A stretch of 64,000 bases of DNA from CAZKRU01 sp964555235 (GTDB lineage Bacteria > Verrucomicrobiota > Verrucomicrobiia > Methylacidiphilales > CAMAQI01), in the NCBI GenBank assembly GCA_964555235.1, contig CAZKRU010000002.1, positions 50,068 to 114,067 on the forward strand, in the 5' to 3' direction. The position numbers and the translations under genes are program-made. The notes under the pieces are model-generated. The model searched no databases. It was given only the letters and a program-made list of their open reading frames with translations, and was not told where the DNA came from. Below, piece by piece: positions 1-8,661 of this stretch. The first letter of the stretch is position 1; every line of letters starts with the position of its first letter.

Positions 1-15
1 ATGGGATTATCATGA
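1..15 (+). CDS. possible last codons of an upstream gene (partial)
   Basis: In frame 1 the first 15 bases end in TGA at 13-15, overlapping the ATG of the next gene as ATGA. That junction type recurs throughout this window, so an upstream gene probably ends here. Only four codons are visible and no product can be inferred. The missing pseudaminic genes pseB and pseC would be expected upstream. Confidence 0.25.
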   Translation: MGLS

Positions 16-776
16 AGTCACTCATATTACTGACGGGAGGCTCCGGAAGGCTTGGGGAGGAGATGCTTCGTTCGCTCCTCAACAGAGGAGATACAGTGGT
101 GGTTTCGTTGAGATCCGAGTCCCGGAAGAGAGAGTTTCTCCTCAAGCATCGAGATTCAGTAAAGGCGGGACAATTACATGGTATCGCGGTTGATTTGGGA
201 AAGAGTGATGCAGCGGAAAGATTGATAAGGCAACTGCAGAAGGTCGGGCTTAAGCCGACGGCACTGGTTCATAATGCAAGAGACGCAAGTAATTTGAAAT
301 TAGAAAAACCGAATCGTCCCACCCAAAAACAATGGATGCGGGAATTTTGGATCGATTGTGGAGTTGGTTCGGATTTGGCCGTGGCACTTGCTTCATTGCG
401 AGGGTCGATGCTGAGACGGGTGGTTTTGATTTCGTCCATTTACGGAGTGGTAGCCGCGCGTGATGAAATTTACGACAATCCCGGAATTGATTCGCCGATG
501 CATTACAGCATTGCCAAAGCTGCGGTGATTCATCTAACTCGCGAATTGGCGGTACGCCTCAGAAAACAGCGGGTTCAGGTGAATTGCATCAGTTATGGAG
601 GAGTCGAGGGTCGGGCTTCAGCGGCGTTTCGGGATCGATATGGAAAGCATGCAATTTCCGGACGAATGCTTGAGGAGTCCGAAATTTCAGGGCCTTTACT
701 CTTTCTTTTGTCTTCGCAATCGAAAGGGATGACGGGACATAACTTGATTGTGGATGGAGGGTGGACGGCGTGGTGA
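12..776 (+). CDS. SDR family oxidoreductase (PtmA-like)
   Basis: A 254-residue classical short-chain dehydrogenase/reductase. The cofactor-binding glycine motif TGGSGRLG is at residues 8-15, the catalytic serine lies in the SSIYG segment at about 141-145, and YSIAK gives Tyr165 and Lys169. It is probably NAD(P)-dependent and cytosolic. It ends in DGGWTAW, exactly as the SDR at 15913-16716 does, and both sit next to nonulosonic acid genes, so the two are likely paralogues. Campylobacter ptmA has a similar place beside a CMP-legionaminate synthetase gene. The stop overlaps the GTG start of the following cytidylyltransferase by 4 bp, which suggests coupled translation. The substrate is unknown; oxidation or reduction of a sugar in the pseudaminic pathway is inference. 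Confidence 0.85.
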   Translation: MKSLILLTGGSGRLGEEMLRSLLNRGDTVVVSLRSESRKREFLLKHRDSVKAGQLHGIAVDLGKSDAAERLIRQLQKVGLKPTALVHNARDASNLKLEKPNRPTQKQWMREFWIDCGVGSDLAVALASLRGSMLRRVVLISSIYGVVAARDEIYDNPGIDSPMHYSIAKAAVIHLTRELAVRLRKQRVQVNCISYGGVEGRASAAFRDRYGKHAISGRMLEESEISGPLLFLLSSQSKGMTGHNLIVDGGWTAW

Positions 777-1468
777 AACGGATTGCCATTATTCCAGCCC
801 GCGGTGGATCTCAGCGGATTCCCCGTAAAAACATCGTTGATTTTGAGGGAAAGCCGATGATCGTTTGGTCGATTGAGGCAGCGCAAAAGTCAGGATGCTT
901 TGATCGGATCTTTGTGAGTACCGATTCCGAAGAAATTGCCCAAGTGGCAAAGAATGCGGGAGTCGAAGTTCCCTTTTTGCGTGAGTCCGCGCATGACTCG
1001 ATCACGCCGGTCAGTCGCGCCACAGTGCACGCGCTGGAGCAGATTAAAGCGTGTCTGGGAGAACAATATGAGGTGGTGGTGCAACTCATGGCGAATTGTC
1101 CTTTGCGTGGCGCAGAAGAAATTAAGCAAGCGCTTGAAGTTTTTGAACGGGAGAAGCGTTCGTTTCAGCTTTCCTGCTTTCGTTACGGTTTTATGAACCC
1201 TTGGTGGGCTCATGAACGTGCGGAATCGGGAATTCCCAAGGCACTCTTTCCTGAAGCCTTGAAAACGCGATCCCAAGATCTTCCTGAATTGTACTGCCCG
1301 ACCGGATCCATCTGGGTGGCACGCACCGAAGCGTTGCTGAAAGCGGGAACTTTTTATGGAGAAGGATATGCCTTTGAGCCATTGCAGTGGATTTCAGGAT
1401 TGGACATTGATGATGAAGAAGATTTCCGTCTGGCTCGAGCGCTGAAGCGAATGATTTCTGAGTCATGA
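773..1468 (+). CDS. pseF: CMP-pseudaminic acid synthetase (PseF-like cytidylyltransferase)
   Basis: A 231-residue cytidylyltransferase that would activate a nonulosonic acid with CTP to a CMP-sugar for glycosyltransferases. The N-terminus has the nucleotide-binding motif IIPARGGSQRIPRKN at residues 6-20, as in PseF and NeuA. The following stretch with FEGKPMIVWSIEAA and VSTDSEEIA fits PseF better than NeuA. I chose the GTG at 773 because it overlaps the upstream stop as GTGA and places MKRIAIIPARGG at the expected N-terminus; GTG codons at 761 and 770 are alternatives. The downstream PseG overlaps by 4 bp and PseI is nearby, supporting the pseudaminic assignment. The substrate is inferred from neighbours and family resemblance. 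Confidence 0.87.
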   Translation: MKRIAIIPARGGSQRIPRKNIVDFEGKPMIVWSIEAAQKSGCFDRIFVSTDSEEIAQVAKNAGVEVPFLRESAHDSITPVSRATVHALEQIKACLGEQYEVVVQLMANCPLRGAEEIKQALEVFEREKRSFQLSCFRYGFMNPWWAHERAESGIPKALFPEALKTRSQDLPELYCPTGSIWVARTEALLKAGTFYGEGYAFEPLQWISGLDIDDEEDFRLARALKRMISES

Positions 1469-2931
1469 AGGTTCTCTTTCGTGTGGATGCGAATCCGAAA
1501 ATTGGAATCGGTCATGCCGTCCGGTGCTTTGCTTTGGCGGAAGCGGTTCAAGAGCGTCAAGGTGAGGTGGTATTTGTCATGAAAGATTGTCCAAATCTTT
1601 TTGAAGAATGGTTGGAGCAGGGTGGAATTCGTCGCCGTTCCATTAAAAGTTCTTCGGAAGGGATTGAGGACGCCCAAACGCTGGATGACTATCTGAAAGC
1701 GGAAGAGGCGGACTGGTTGGTCGTGGACGGCTACCATTTTCAAGAGCCGTACTGGAATGCGATTTCATCCAAAAGAGCAAGACGCTTGGCAATTGATGAT
1801 TATGGGCATTGTGATCGGTATGGGGTCGACATTGTCTTAAATCCAAATCCCTATGGCGATGTCGAAAATTATCGAGCTCGTTTAGATCGGGGAGAATTTG
1901 TGGGAGGCGCGGAGTGGGTTTTGCTTCGGAAAAGCTTTCGAGCAGATTTTAATCGGGAAAAAACGAACAAAATCCGCCGGGTTTTAGTTACGCTGGGTGG
2001 GGCAGATGAGCAAAACTGGACGCAGCAAGTTTTGAGTGAGCTTGAGCGATACCCAGGAGTAAAAGTGGATGTCGTGGTGGGACCGTCTCACGCTCATTGC
2101 GATTCCTTGCATGCCTGGGTATTGGGACGATCAAAGCAATTCCGCTGGTGTGGGGCCGTGACAAATATGAGTGAATTGATGGCGAGTGCGGATGTTGGAA
2201 TTGGTTCGGCGGGGGTTACCGCGTGGGAGTTTTCGGCCATGGGACTTCCCGGACTTTTAATTGCATCCGCCAAAAATCAGGAAGGCAATGCAGATGTTGT
2301 AGAGTGTAAAAACCTCTTTTTAGTTTTTCGTGCATTAACTGAGGAAACTGCGGGGTTGGGGTTTAAAATCGATACCATGTTTGAATCGTACGATTTTCAA
2401 CAAAGTCGACGACTGAGAGAAGTGATTGATGGGCTCGGTGCGCCTCGCGTGGTGGATCGAATGGAAGAGCTTTTAAAATCTTCGACCTTTCCTTCGCTTC
2501 GAAACGCCACTTTGGCGGATGCCGATCGCCTCCTTCTCTGGCGGAATGATTCCCGGGTTCGAGGACAGTTTTTTAATTCCGATCCGGTGTTGCTTGAGGC
2601 TCATGTTGGTTGGTTGCGGCAACTGCTTCAAGATCCGTTGCGATTTCTCAAGATTCTTGAAACGCCCGAGGGTTCCTGTGGCTGTATTCGAGCAGAGTGG
2701 GAAAATGGAGGGTACGATTTATCCTGGACCGTGGCACCTGAGTTTTGGGGAAAAGGGTTGGGATCGGTAATGTTAAAAGATTTGATGGAAGAATTACCAG
2801 GCCCATTTCGGGCGCGGATTAAAGCCGACAATGTCGCTTCAATACGGATTGCTGAAAAGTGTGGAATGCAGCGAGTGGAAGAAACGGGAGAGACCGTGGT
2901 TTACGCCAAGGAGAAAGGAAGCAAGCGATGA
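1465..2931 (+). CDS. pseG: PseG-type UDP-sugar hydrolase fused to a GNAT acetyltransferase
   Basis: A 488-residue two-domain protein. Residues 1 to about 330 resemble PseG, a GT-B-fold enzyme that removes UDP from UDP-2,4-diacetamido-2,4,6-trideoxy-altrose. The motif GIGHAVR is at 14-20, with His17 at the position of the catalytic histidine known in Campylobacter PseG. The segment with GSAGVTAWEFSAMGLP fits the nucleotide-binding half. From about 345 to 480 there is a GNAT domain with the acetyl-CoA loop in EFWGKGLGS and a C-terminal ADNVASIRIAEKCGM segment. This domain could be the PseH N-acetyltransferase that acts just before PseG, making the protein bifunctional, although a separate GNAT gene lies at 9650. 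It overlaps both neighbours by 4 bp. Confidence 0.88.
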   Translation: MKVLFRVDANPKIGIGHAVRCFALAEAVQERQGEVVFVMKDCPNLFEEWLEQGGIRRRSIKSSSEGIEDAQTLDDYLKAEEADWLVVDGYHFQEPYWNAISSKRARRLAIDDYGHCDRYGVDIVLNPNPYGDVENYRARLDRGEFVGGAEWVLLRKSFRADFNREKTNKIRRVLVTLGGADEQNWTQQVLSELERYPGVKVDVVVGPSHAHCDSLHAWVLGRSKQFRWCGAVTNMSELMASADVGIGSAGVTAWEFSAMGLPGLLIASAKNQEGNADVVECKNLFLVFRALTEETAGLGFKIDTMFESYDFQQSRRLREVIDGLGAPRVVDRMEELLKSSTFPSLRNATLADADRLLLWRNDSRVRGQFFNSDPVLLEAHVGWLRQLLQDPLRFLKILETPEGSCGCIRAEWENGGYDLSWTVAPEFWGKGLGSVMLKDLMEELPGPFRARIKADNVASIRIAEKCGMQRVEETGETVVYAKEKGSKR

Positions 2932-4655
2932 ATATTCTGGGGATCAGTTACAATGGACCAAATCCGGGTGCCTGCCTGTTGCAACACGGCCGTTTAATCG
3001 CAATGGCAGAGGAAGAACGCTTTGTTCGGGTAAAGACCGCGAGTTTATATTTTCCATCAAATGCAGCAGATTATTGTTTAAAAAAAGGTGGCATTTCTTT
3101 GAGTCAGGTGGATCGGGTCGTCTCCGCTTGGGAAGTAAGCAAATACGTGAAGTTCATGCCGGAGTTTTACGCACGCTTAGCGCGGGAGTATGGCCCGAAG
3201 GGAAAGCAAACGGCATTTGCAGAGCCGGGCATCTTGAATCTTTTTCATCCCGAGCACATGGCATTAAAAATTCATGCAGGATTGCGCCATGGTCGGAGGA
3301 TGGACCCGGTTCCGCCTCTTGAATATGTCGAGCATCACCGCGCGCATGCCGCATCGGCATTTTATTGTTCGGGATTTGAAGATGCCGGAGTCCTGACTAT
3401 TGATGGGAGTGGGGAGGAACAAGCGACAGTGCTTTGGAAAGGGAGTGGACTCAAATTGGAGCCGGTTGAAGCGATTGAATTGCCGCATTCGCTTGGATGG
3501 GTTTATTCGGCGGTCACGGAGTTTTTAGGATTCCGTCCCTATTCAGATGAAGGATCGGTGATGGGTTTAGCTTGTTATGGGCGATCGGTTCCTGAATACG
3601 AAAAAGCGTTTGAAGAATTAATTCAAATTACCGAGGAGGGGTACCGAATTAATCCACGCTATCTGCACTATGGGGAGCATACCTATGGCTCGAAATTTAC
3701 CGATGAATTGGTTGATTTACTTGGACGACCACGCCTACGACACGAGCCGTTGACCCGTCGGGAGGAAGATATTGCTTGGGCACTTCAAAATCGTTTGGAG
3801 CACGCGGTGATTGCGCTGCTCAAACGGTTAGTGGCAAAGACGGGGTGTCGAAACCTCTGTCTTTCGGGTGGCGTTGCATTGAACTGCAAGATGAATCAAC
3901 GGCTGCGCGAAACAGGATTAATTGAAGGAATTTTTATTCAACCAGTGAGTATGGATGCGGGAACAGCACTTGGGGCGGCGCAATTGTTGAGTGTTGCTCT
4001 TGGAGAAGATCCTCGCTTTAAAATGACGCATGCCTATTGGGGGCCGGAATTCACGAATGAAGAAATTGAATCGGCACTGGTGAAGCAAAAGATTGAATTT
4101 CGACGGTGTGAAAATATTGAGAAAGAAGTGGCAGAACGCTTGGCTCGAAGGGAGTTGGTTGGGTGGTTTCAAGGACGTTCAGAAATTGGACCACGGGCTT
4201 TGGGGGCGCGTTCGATTTTGGCCAATCCGCTCTTCGCAGATAGTCGGGATCAAGTGAACGAGGCGGTTAAATATCGGGAGCCGTGGAGACCTTTTGCTCC
4301 ATCTATTCTTGAAGAAGACCTGGGGGAATACGTCGAAGATGCGGTCACACATCCATTCATGATCATGACGTTTCGTGCCAGGAAAGGAATGGAAACACAG
4401 GTGCCCGCGGTGGTGCATGTGGATCAGACCCTGCGTCCCCAAACGGTGAATTTGAAAGATCATCCGCGTTATCGAAAACTCATTGAGGAATTCAAGGCCT
4501 TGACGGGACGAGGAATGATTCTTAACACGTCATTCAATGTGAAAGGAGAACCGGTAGTGAACACGCCCTTTGATGCCGTTCGAACCTTTTATGGAAGTGG
4601 CTTGGATGCTCTGGCGATTGGAGATTATCTGGTGGTAAAACGGGGGAAATCATGA
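2928..4655 (+). CDS. carbamoyltransferase, NodU/CmcH/TobZ family (copy 1)
   Basis: A 575-residue O-carbamoyltransferase expected to transfer carbamoyl from carbamoyl phosphate, via carbamoyl-adenylate, to a sugar hydroxyl. The Kae1-like N-terminal domain starts MNILGISYNGPNPG, with an EEER segment at about 28-31 and the metal/substrate histidine motif EHHRAHAAS at about 135-143. The C-terminal YrdC-like region has EIGPRALGARSILANP and NTSFNVKGEP. I placed the start at 2928, where ATG overlaps the PseG stop as ATGA. Its position between pseG and pseI suggests it carbamoylates a pseudaminic acid derivative or the glycan carrying it; that target is inference. Two further copies lie at 40334 and 44070. 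Confidence 0.9.
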   Translation: MNILGISYNGPNPGACLLQHGRLIAMAEEERFVRVKTASLYFPSNAADYCLKKGGISLSQVDRVVSAWEVSKYVKFMPEFYARLAREYGPKGKQTAFAEPGILNLFHPEHMALKIHAGLRHGRRMDPVPPLEYVEHHRAHAASAFYCSGFEDAGVLTIDGSGEEQATVLWKGSGLKLEPVEAIELPHSLGWVYSAVTEFLGFRPYSDEGSVMGLACYGRSVPEYEKAFEELIQITEEGYRINPRYLHYGEHTYGSKFTDELVDLLGRPRLRHEPLTRREEDIAWALQNRLEHAVIALLKRLVAKTGCRNLCLSGGVALNCKMNQRLRETGLIEGIFIQPVSMDAGTALGAAQLLSVALGEDPRFKMTHAYWGPEFTNEEIESALVKQKIEFRRCENIEKEVAERLARRELVGWFQGRSEIGPRALGARSILANPLFADSRDQVNEAVKYREPWRPFAPSILEEDLGEYVEDAVTHPFMIMTFRARKGMETQVPAVVHVDQTLRPQTVNLKDHPRYRKLIEEFKALTGRGMILNTSFNVKGEPVVNTPFDAVRTFYGSGLDALAIGDYLVVKRGKS

Positions 4656-5350
4656 AGTGCGCCTTAGTGATTGCAGCACATCCGGACGATGAAGTGCTTG
4701 GATGTGGAGGGACCGTGGCACTACTGACCTCTCAAGGTGTCGCGGTGGATTTGATGATTCTCGGAGAGGGAATTACCTCGCGTTTTGAAGATCGTCAGGA
4801 AGCACCGGCGAGGGAGCTGGCGCAGTTACATGCCAAGGCACGGGCTTCGGCAAAGCATCTCGGATTTCGAGAAGTGATTTTGTGTGATTTGCCGGATAAC
4901 CGGTTTGATACGGTTCCTTTATTGGAAATTATTAAAAAAGTCGAAGCGCAGATCCAGAAATCTGCTCCCGAAGTTGTTTTTACTCAACATGGCGGAGATT
5001 TGAATCGCGATCATGAGACGACTTTTCGCGCTGTTTTAACCGCAACCCGCCCGATGCAAGGAAGACCGGTTCATGCGCTTTTTGCCTACCCTGTCGGATC
5101 CTCGACGGAATGGGCGTTTGAGCGGTTTTCTCCGGTTTTTCGCGCGGGAAAATTTGTGGAAATTGAGGCTACCCTGGAGCGGAAAATCGAAGCGATGGAG
5201 ATGTACGAGAGCGAAGCGCGTCCGGCGCCGCACCCGCGTTCACCGGAAGTGATTCGAGCCACGGCAGCCTATTGGGGTTCTCGGGTAGGGATGAACGCGG
5301 CGGAAGTTTTCGAAGTCATTTGGGATCGACGGGGGTTATTGCATGATTGA
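4652..5350 (+). CDS. PIG-L family (LmbE-like) deacetylase
   Basis: A 232-residue zinc-dependent N-deacetylase of the PIG-L/LmbE/MshB family. The AHPDDE metal-binding motif is at residues 9-14, and the second motif HGGDLNRDHETT provides further metal and catalytic residues. The family removes N-acetyl groups from amino sugars such as GlcNAc derivatives. Here it lies in the pseudaminic block, with 4-bp overlap upstream and 8-bp overlap downstream into pseI. It could free an amine on a diacetamido sugar or nonulosonic acid so that another acyl or amidino group can be added; this is inference. Length and motifs are typical. Confidence 0.88.
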   Translation: MKCALVIAAHPDDEVLGCGGTVALLTSQGVAVDLMILGEGITSRFEDRQEAPARELAQLHAKARASAKHLGFREVILCDLPDNRFDTVPLLEIIKKVEAQIQKSAPEVVFTQHGGDLNRDHETTFRAVLTATRPMQGRPVHALFAYPVGSSTEWAFERFSPVFRAGKFVEIEATLERKIEAMEMYESEARPAPHPRSPEVIRATAAYWGSRVGMNAAEVFEVIWDRRGLLHD

Positions 5351-6386
5351 AATTGGCGAGCGCAAGATTGGTCCGGGGCATCCGTGTTATATCATCGCTG
5401 AACTTTCGGCAAATCACGGTCACTCGTACGATGAGGCGCTTGCGCTGGTTCGCGCCGCTAAGGAGTGTGGTGCTGATGCGGTTAAGGTGCAGACCTATAC
5501 AGCGGATACGATTACGTTGAACAGCGATAAGCCTTGGTTTCAAATCGGGAAAGGAACGCTTTGGGAGGGAAAGAATCTTTACCAACTTTATCAGGAGGCT
5601 TACACGCCGTGGGAATGGCAGCCGCGATTGAAAGCAGAAGCTGAAGCGCTCGGGATGGATCTCTTTTCAACACCGTTTGATTTTTCGTCGGTCGATTTTT
5701 TAGAACAAATGGGAGTTCCTGCGTACAAAATCGCCTCCTTCGAATTAGTGGATCTTGCCTTGTTGCAGCGTGTCGCAAAAACGGGAAAACCGATGATCGT
5801 TTCGACGGGAATGGCGACCGTGGAAGAGATTGATCAGGCCGTTCGAGCCATTCGCGAAGCCGGGGGAAAGGAATTGATATTATTGAAATGTTGCAGCGCC
5901 TATCCCTCTCCTACGGATTCGATGCACTTGCGGTCGATTCCAAGATTATCGGAGATTTTTCAGGTTCCCGTCGGTCTTTCTGATCATACGTTGGACCCCA
6001 TCGTTCCAGTAACGGCGGTTGCCTTGGGGGCGTGTGTGGTTGAGAAACACTTTATTCTTTCTCGCAGTAAAGGAGGGCCTGATAGCGCCTTTTCACTGGA
6101 ACCCGAAGAATTTAAGGCGATGGTTCAGGCCATTCGTATTGCCGAAAAATCGATGGGGGGAGATTCTTTGGAGCCTGATCCGAATGAAGCCCCCTCCCGG
6201 ATGTTTCGGAGATCGCTGTTTGTTTCGCGAGATGTTCGGGCGGGTGAATTGGTGGGACCGGAAAATGTTCGATCGGTTCGGCCTGCCAATGGATTGCCGC
6301 CACGGGAATTGCCTCGGGTGATGGGCCGCCGGTTTCGCTGTGCGGTGGAAATGGGAACTCCGCTTCAGTGGGATTTATTGGAGTAA
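5343..6386 (+). CDS. pseI: pseudaminic acid synthase (PseI)
   Basis: A 347-residue NeuB-family synthase that condenses phosphoenolpyruvate with the 6-deoxy-altrose product of PseG to give pseudaminic acid. The TIM barrel begins with CYIIAELSANHGHS, and the TYTADTITL, AYTPWEWQPRLK and FDFSSVDFLEQM segments are hallmarks of PseI rather than NeuB or LegI. The metal/PEP region VEKHFILSRSKGGPDSAFS follows. A C-terminal SAF (antifreeze-like) domain, about residues 288-347, has MFRRSLFVSRDVRAGE and caps the active site in the partner subunit in this family. Overlaps the deacetylase by 8 bp. Confidence 0.94.
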   Translation: MIEIGERKIGPGHPCYIIAELSANHGHSYDEALALVRAAKECGADAVKVQTYTADTITLNSDKPWFQIGKGTLWEGKNLYQLYQEAYTPWEWQPRLKAEAEALGMDLFSTPFDFSSVDFLEQMGVPAYKIASFELVDLALLQRVAKTGKPMIVSTGMATVEEIDQAVRAIREAGGKELILLKCCSAYPSPTDSMHLRSIPRLSEIFQVPVGLSDHTLDPIVPVTAVALGACVVEKHFILSRSKGGPDSAFSLEPEEFKAMVQAIRIAEKSMGGDSLEPDPNEAPSRMFRRSLFVSRDVRAGELVGPENVRSVRPANGLPPRELPRVMGRRFRCAVEMGTPLQWDLLE

Positions 6387-6387
6387 A

Positions 6388-7356
6388 ATGGAATTGCGAG
6401 CTGCGATTGTGGGGTGCGGCAATATTGCCGGGGGTTACGATGAAAACGCAAAAGCCGGAGTGTGGACTCATGCTGGGGCCATTCAACAGACTTCCGGGAT
6501 CAATCTAGTGGCCGCAGTAGATCCGGATTTAAATCAATTAAGACGGTTTCAAAAGCGGTGGAAAGTTCCACTTGGTTTTGAAACGTTAAACGAGATGGCG
6601 CGCGAAGCGACTCCTGATGTGGTGATTATTTGCAGTCCGAATCGTTTTCACGTGTCGCAGGTAAAGCAGGTGATTCAATTTCCAGTGAAGGCGGTGATTT
6701 GTGAAAAGCCAATGGCCCCAAGCTATTTGAAGGCGGTTCAAATGGTGCAGCATTGTTCGCGTCGTCGGGTTCCTCTTTTAATTAATTATCCCCGACGATG
6801 GGATCAGGGAATGATGAAACTGGGGCGACGTTTTTCGGAAGGACGAGAAGGGAAAATTCAAGGGGTGCGAGTTCTTTATACCAAAGGAGTGTTCCATAAT
6901 GCGTCGCACTTTATCAATTTACTGACAGCCTGGTTTGGCGACGTGACGCGAATCGGGGTATTTCGGAGAGAGGTATGGGAGAGAGGAGATTTTCGTGCCG
7001 ATTTTTTCGTTCAATTTATGAACGGCGTACGAGCGGCTTTTCAGGCATGTGATGAGGCGCATTACGATTTAGGAGAGATCGAGGTTTTTACTTCAAAAAG
7101 TCGTTGGCAATTTTTAAGGGGAGGACGTGAGATTCGTCGCTTCACCAAGGAAGCGGGGCGGGAATCAGGAGTCGCGGGGCAGTTGAAGATGAAGCCGGTA
7201 TCGATACAATCCTCCTATGGGCAGGCAATGGAGAGAATGATGCGAAATTTAGTTCGTGCCGTTCAAAATCATGAGGCGTTACAGATGGAGTCCATGGAAG
7301 CCGCAGAGACGATTCGAATTTGTGAGCAAATTAAAAAAAGTCCTTTGATTGGCTAA
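6388..7356 (+). CDS. Gfo/Idh/MocA family oxidoreductase (copy 1)
   Basis: A 322-residue NAD(P)-dependent sugar oxidoreductase. The Rossmann motif AAIVGCGNIAGGYD is near the N-terminus and the family signature EKP is at about 106-108. The C-terminal half is the usual substrate-binding alpha/beta domain. The ATG at 6388, one base after the pseI stop, aligns the protein with the family start; an upstream in-frame ATG at 6340 would overlap pseI heavily. It is followed by a DegT aminotransferase, a pairing common in pathways that oxidise a sugar and then aminate the keto group. Substrate unknown. Several His residues in the middle (FHNASHF) could be catalytic, but this is not certain. Confidence 0.85.
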   Translation: MELRAAIVGCGNIAGGYDENAKAGVWTHAGAIQQTSGINLVAAVDPDLNQLRRFQKRWKVPLGFETLNEMAREATPDVVIICSPNRFHVSQVKQVIQFPVKAVICEKPMAPSYLKAVQMVQHCSRRRVPLLINYPRRWDQGMMKLGRRFSEGREGKIQGVRVLYTKGVFHNASHFINLLTAWFGDVTRIGVFRREVWERGDFRADFFVQFMNGVRAAFQACDEAHYDLGEIEVFTSKSRWQFLRGGREIRRFTKEAGRESGVAGQLKMKPVSIQSSYGQAMERMMRNLVRAVQNHEALQMESMEAAETIRICEQIKKSPLIG

Positions 7357-7365
7357 GGAGAGAGT

Positions 7366-8661
7366 ATGGCAATGTTAGCAATTCGTGGCGGAGATCCCAT
7401 TCGAAAAGAACTCTTTCCAGCCTCGAATCCCATAGGGGAGGAGGAGAAGCGAGCCGTCATGGCGGTGATGGACTCCAGCAATCTCTCGCAATATGTGGGA
7501 GCATGGCATCCGGATTTTTACGGAGGTCCTCAAGTTAAAGCCTTTGAAGCGGCGTGGGGAAAGCGCTTTGACGCGCCCTATGTGATTTCGATGAATTCCA
7601 ATACGTCGGGACTCATGGCGGCGATTGGGGCGTGCAATGTGGGGCCCGGAGATGAAGTGATTGTTTCTCCGTATAGTATGACGGCTAGCGCCATTGCGCC
7701 GGTTGTTTATGGTGCGGTTCCTGTATTTGCGGATATCGATCCGGAGACTTTTTGTCTTGATCCCAAGAGTATCGAGCAGCGGATCACGTCGAGAACCAAA
7801 GCGATTTTAATCGTTCATCTTTTTGGACATCCGGCAGAGATGAATGAGGTCATGGCAATTGCTCGAAAACACAAGCTGTATGTCATTGAGGATTGTGCGC
7901 AGGCTCCTGGCGCTACGTATCATGGGAAATCGGTAGGAACCTTTGGAGATATCGGGATCTTCAGTTTGAATTACCACAAACACATTCATACGGGTGAGGG
8001 GGGGATGGTAACGACGCGGGACCAAGCACTCGCGGAACGGCTTGAAGTCATTCGAAATCATGCCGAAGAGGTTGTTGATTTTAAGGGAGCCTCCGGATTG
8101 GCAAATGTGATGGGATTTAATTTTCGATTAACCGAAGTAGCGGCGGCGATCGGAATTGAGCAATTAAAAAAATTGGACGGATTGTTGGAGGAACGTATTC
8201 GGAATGCTGATTTTTTAGCGCAGCGAATTGGTGCGCTTCCCGGATTGGAGCCTGCTCCCGTGAAGTTCGGATGCAGGCACGTCTACTATGTCCAAGCGTT
8301 TAAATATCAGCGCGAGATGGTTGGGGTGCCCCGGGATCGATTTATTGACGCGATCAAGGCGGAGATTCCAACTTCGAAACTCAGGGAAACGACGCCGATC
8401 ATCGGGGCTGGGTATGTAAGACCGATTTACTATCAAAATTTTTATCAACAACGGATGGGCTCCTGTTCGTTTAACTGTCCTCGTTATCAAGGAGAGGTGC
8501 GTTATGAAAAGGGAATTTGTCCGGTGGCAGAGCGAATGTATCACGAAGAACTTTTCAAACATGAATACATGAGGCCGGGAATGACTTCGAGGGATTTGGA
8601 CGATGTGGTGCGAGCGTTTGAAAAGGTTTATCGTTACCGCGAGGAATTGCTCGAAAAATGA
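7366..8661 (+). CDS. DegT/DnrJ/EryC1/StrS aminotransferase
   Basis: A 431-residue PLP-dependent sugar aminotransferase. The PLP aspartate lies in VIEDCAQAPGA (about Asp176) and the Schiff-base lysine is probably Lys205 in LNYHKHIHTGEGG. A good Shine-Dalgarno sequence, AAGGAGAG, precedes the ATG at 7366. Together with the preceding Gfo/Idh dehydrogenase it could convert a sugar hydroxyl to an amine through a keto intermediate. It is longer than typical PseC and lies away from any dehydratase, so it is probably not PseC. Its product may be an extra amino sugar of the glycan or a modified precursor; that is inference. Confidence 0.88.
   Translation: MAMLAIRGGDPIRKELFPASNPIGEEEKRAVMAVMDSSNLSQYVGAWHPDFYGGPQVKAFEAAWGKRFDAPYVISMNSNTSGLMAAIGACNVGPGDEVIVSPYSMTASAIAPVVYGAVPVFADIDPETFCLDPKSIEQRITSRTKAILIVHLFGHPAEMNEVMAIARKHKLYVIEDCAQAPGATYHGKSVGTFGDIGIFSLNYHKHIHTGEGGMVTTRDQALAERLEVIRNHAEEVVDFKGASGLANVMGFNFRLTEVAAAIGIEQLKKLDGLLEERIRNADFLAQRIGALPGLEPAPVKFGCRHVYYVQAFKYQREMVGVPRDRFIDAIKAEIPTSKLRETTPIIGAGYVRPIYYQNFYQQRMGSCSFNCPRYQGEVRYEKGICPVAERMYHEELFKHEYMRPGMTSRDLDDVVRAFEKVYRYREELLEK

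Noticed and set aside
2859..2927. N-terminal extension of carbamoyltransferase 1
   Set aside because: The extension lies inside the PseG-GNAT gene, and the ATG at 2928 gives the family N-terminus with an ATGA junction.
7366..8661. Assignment of the DegT aminotransferase as PseC
   Set aside because: It is longer than typical PseC, is not next to a PseB-like dehydratase, and follows a Gfo/Idh dehydrogenase, so another substrate is more likely.
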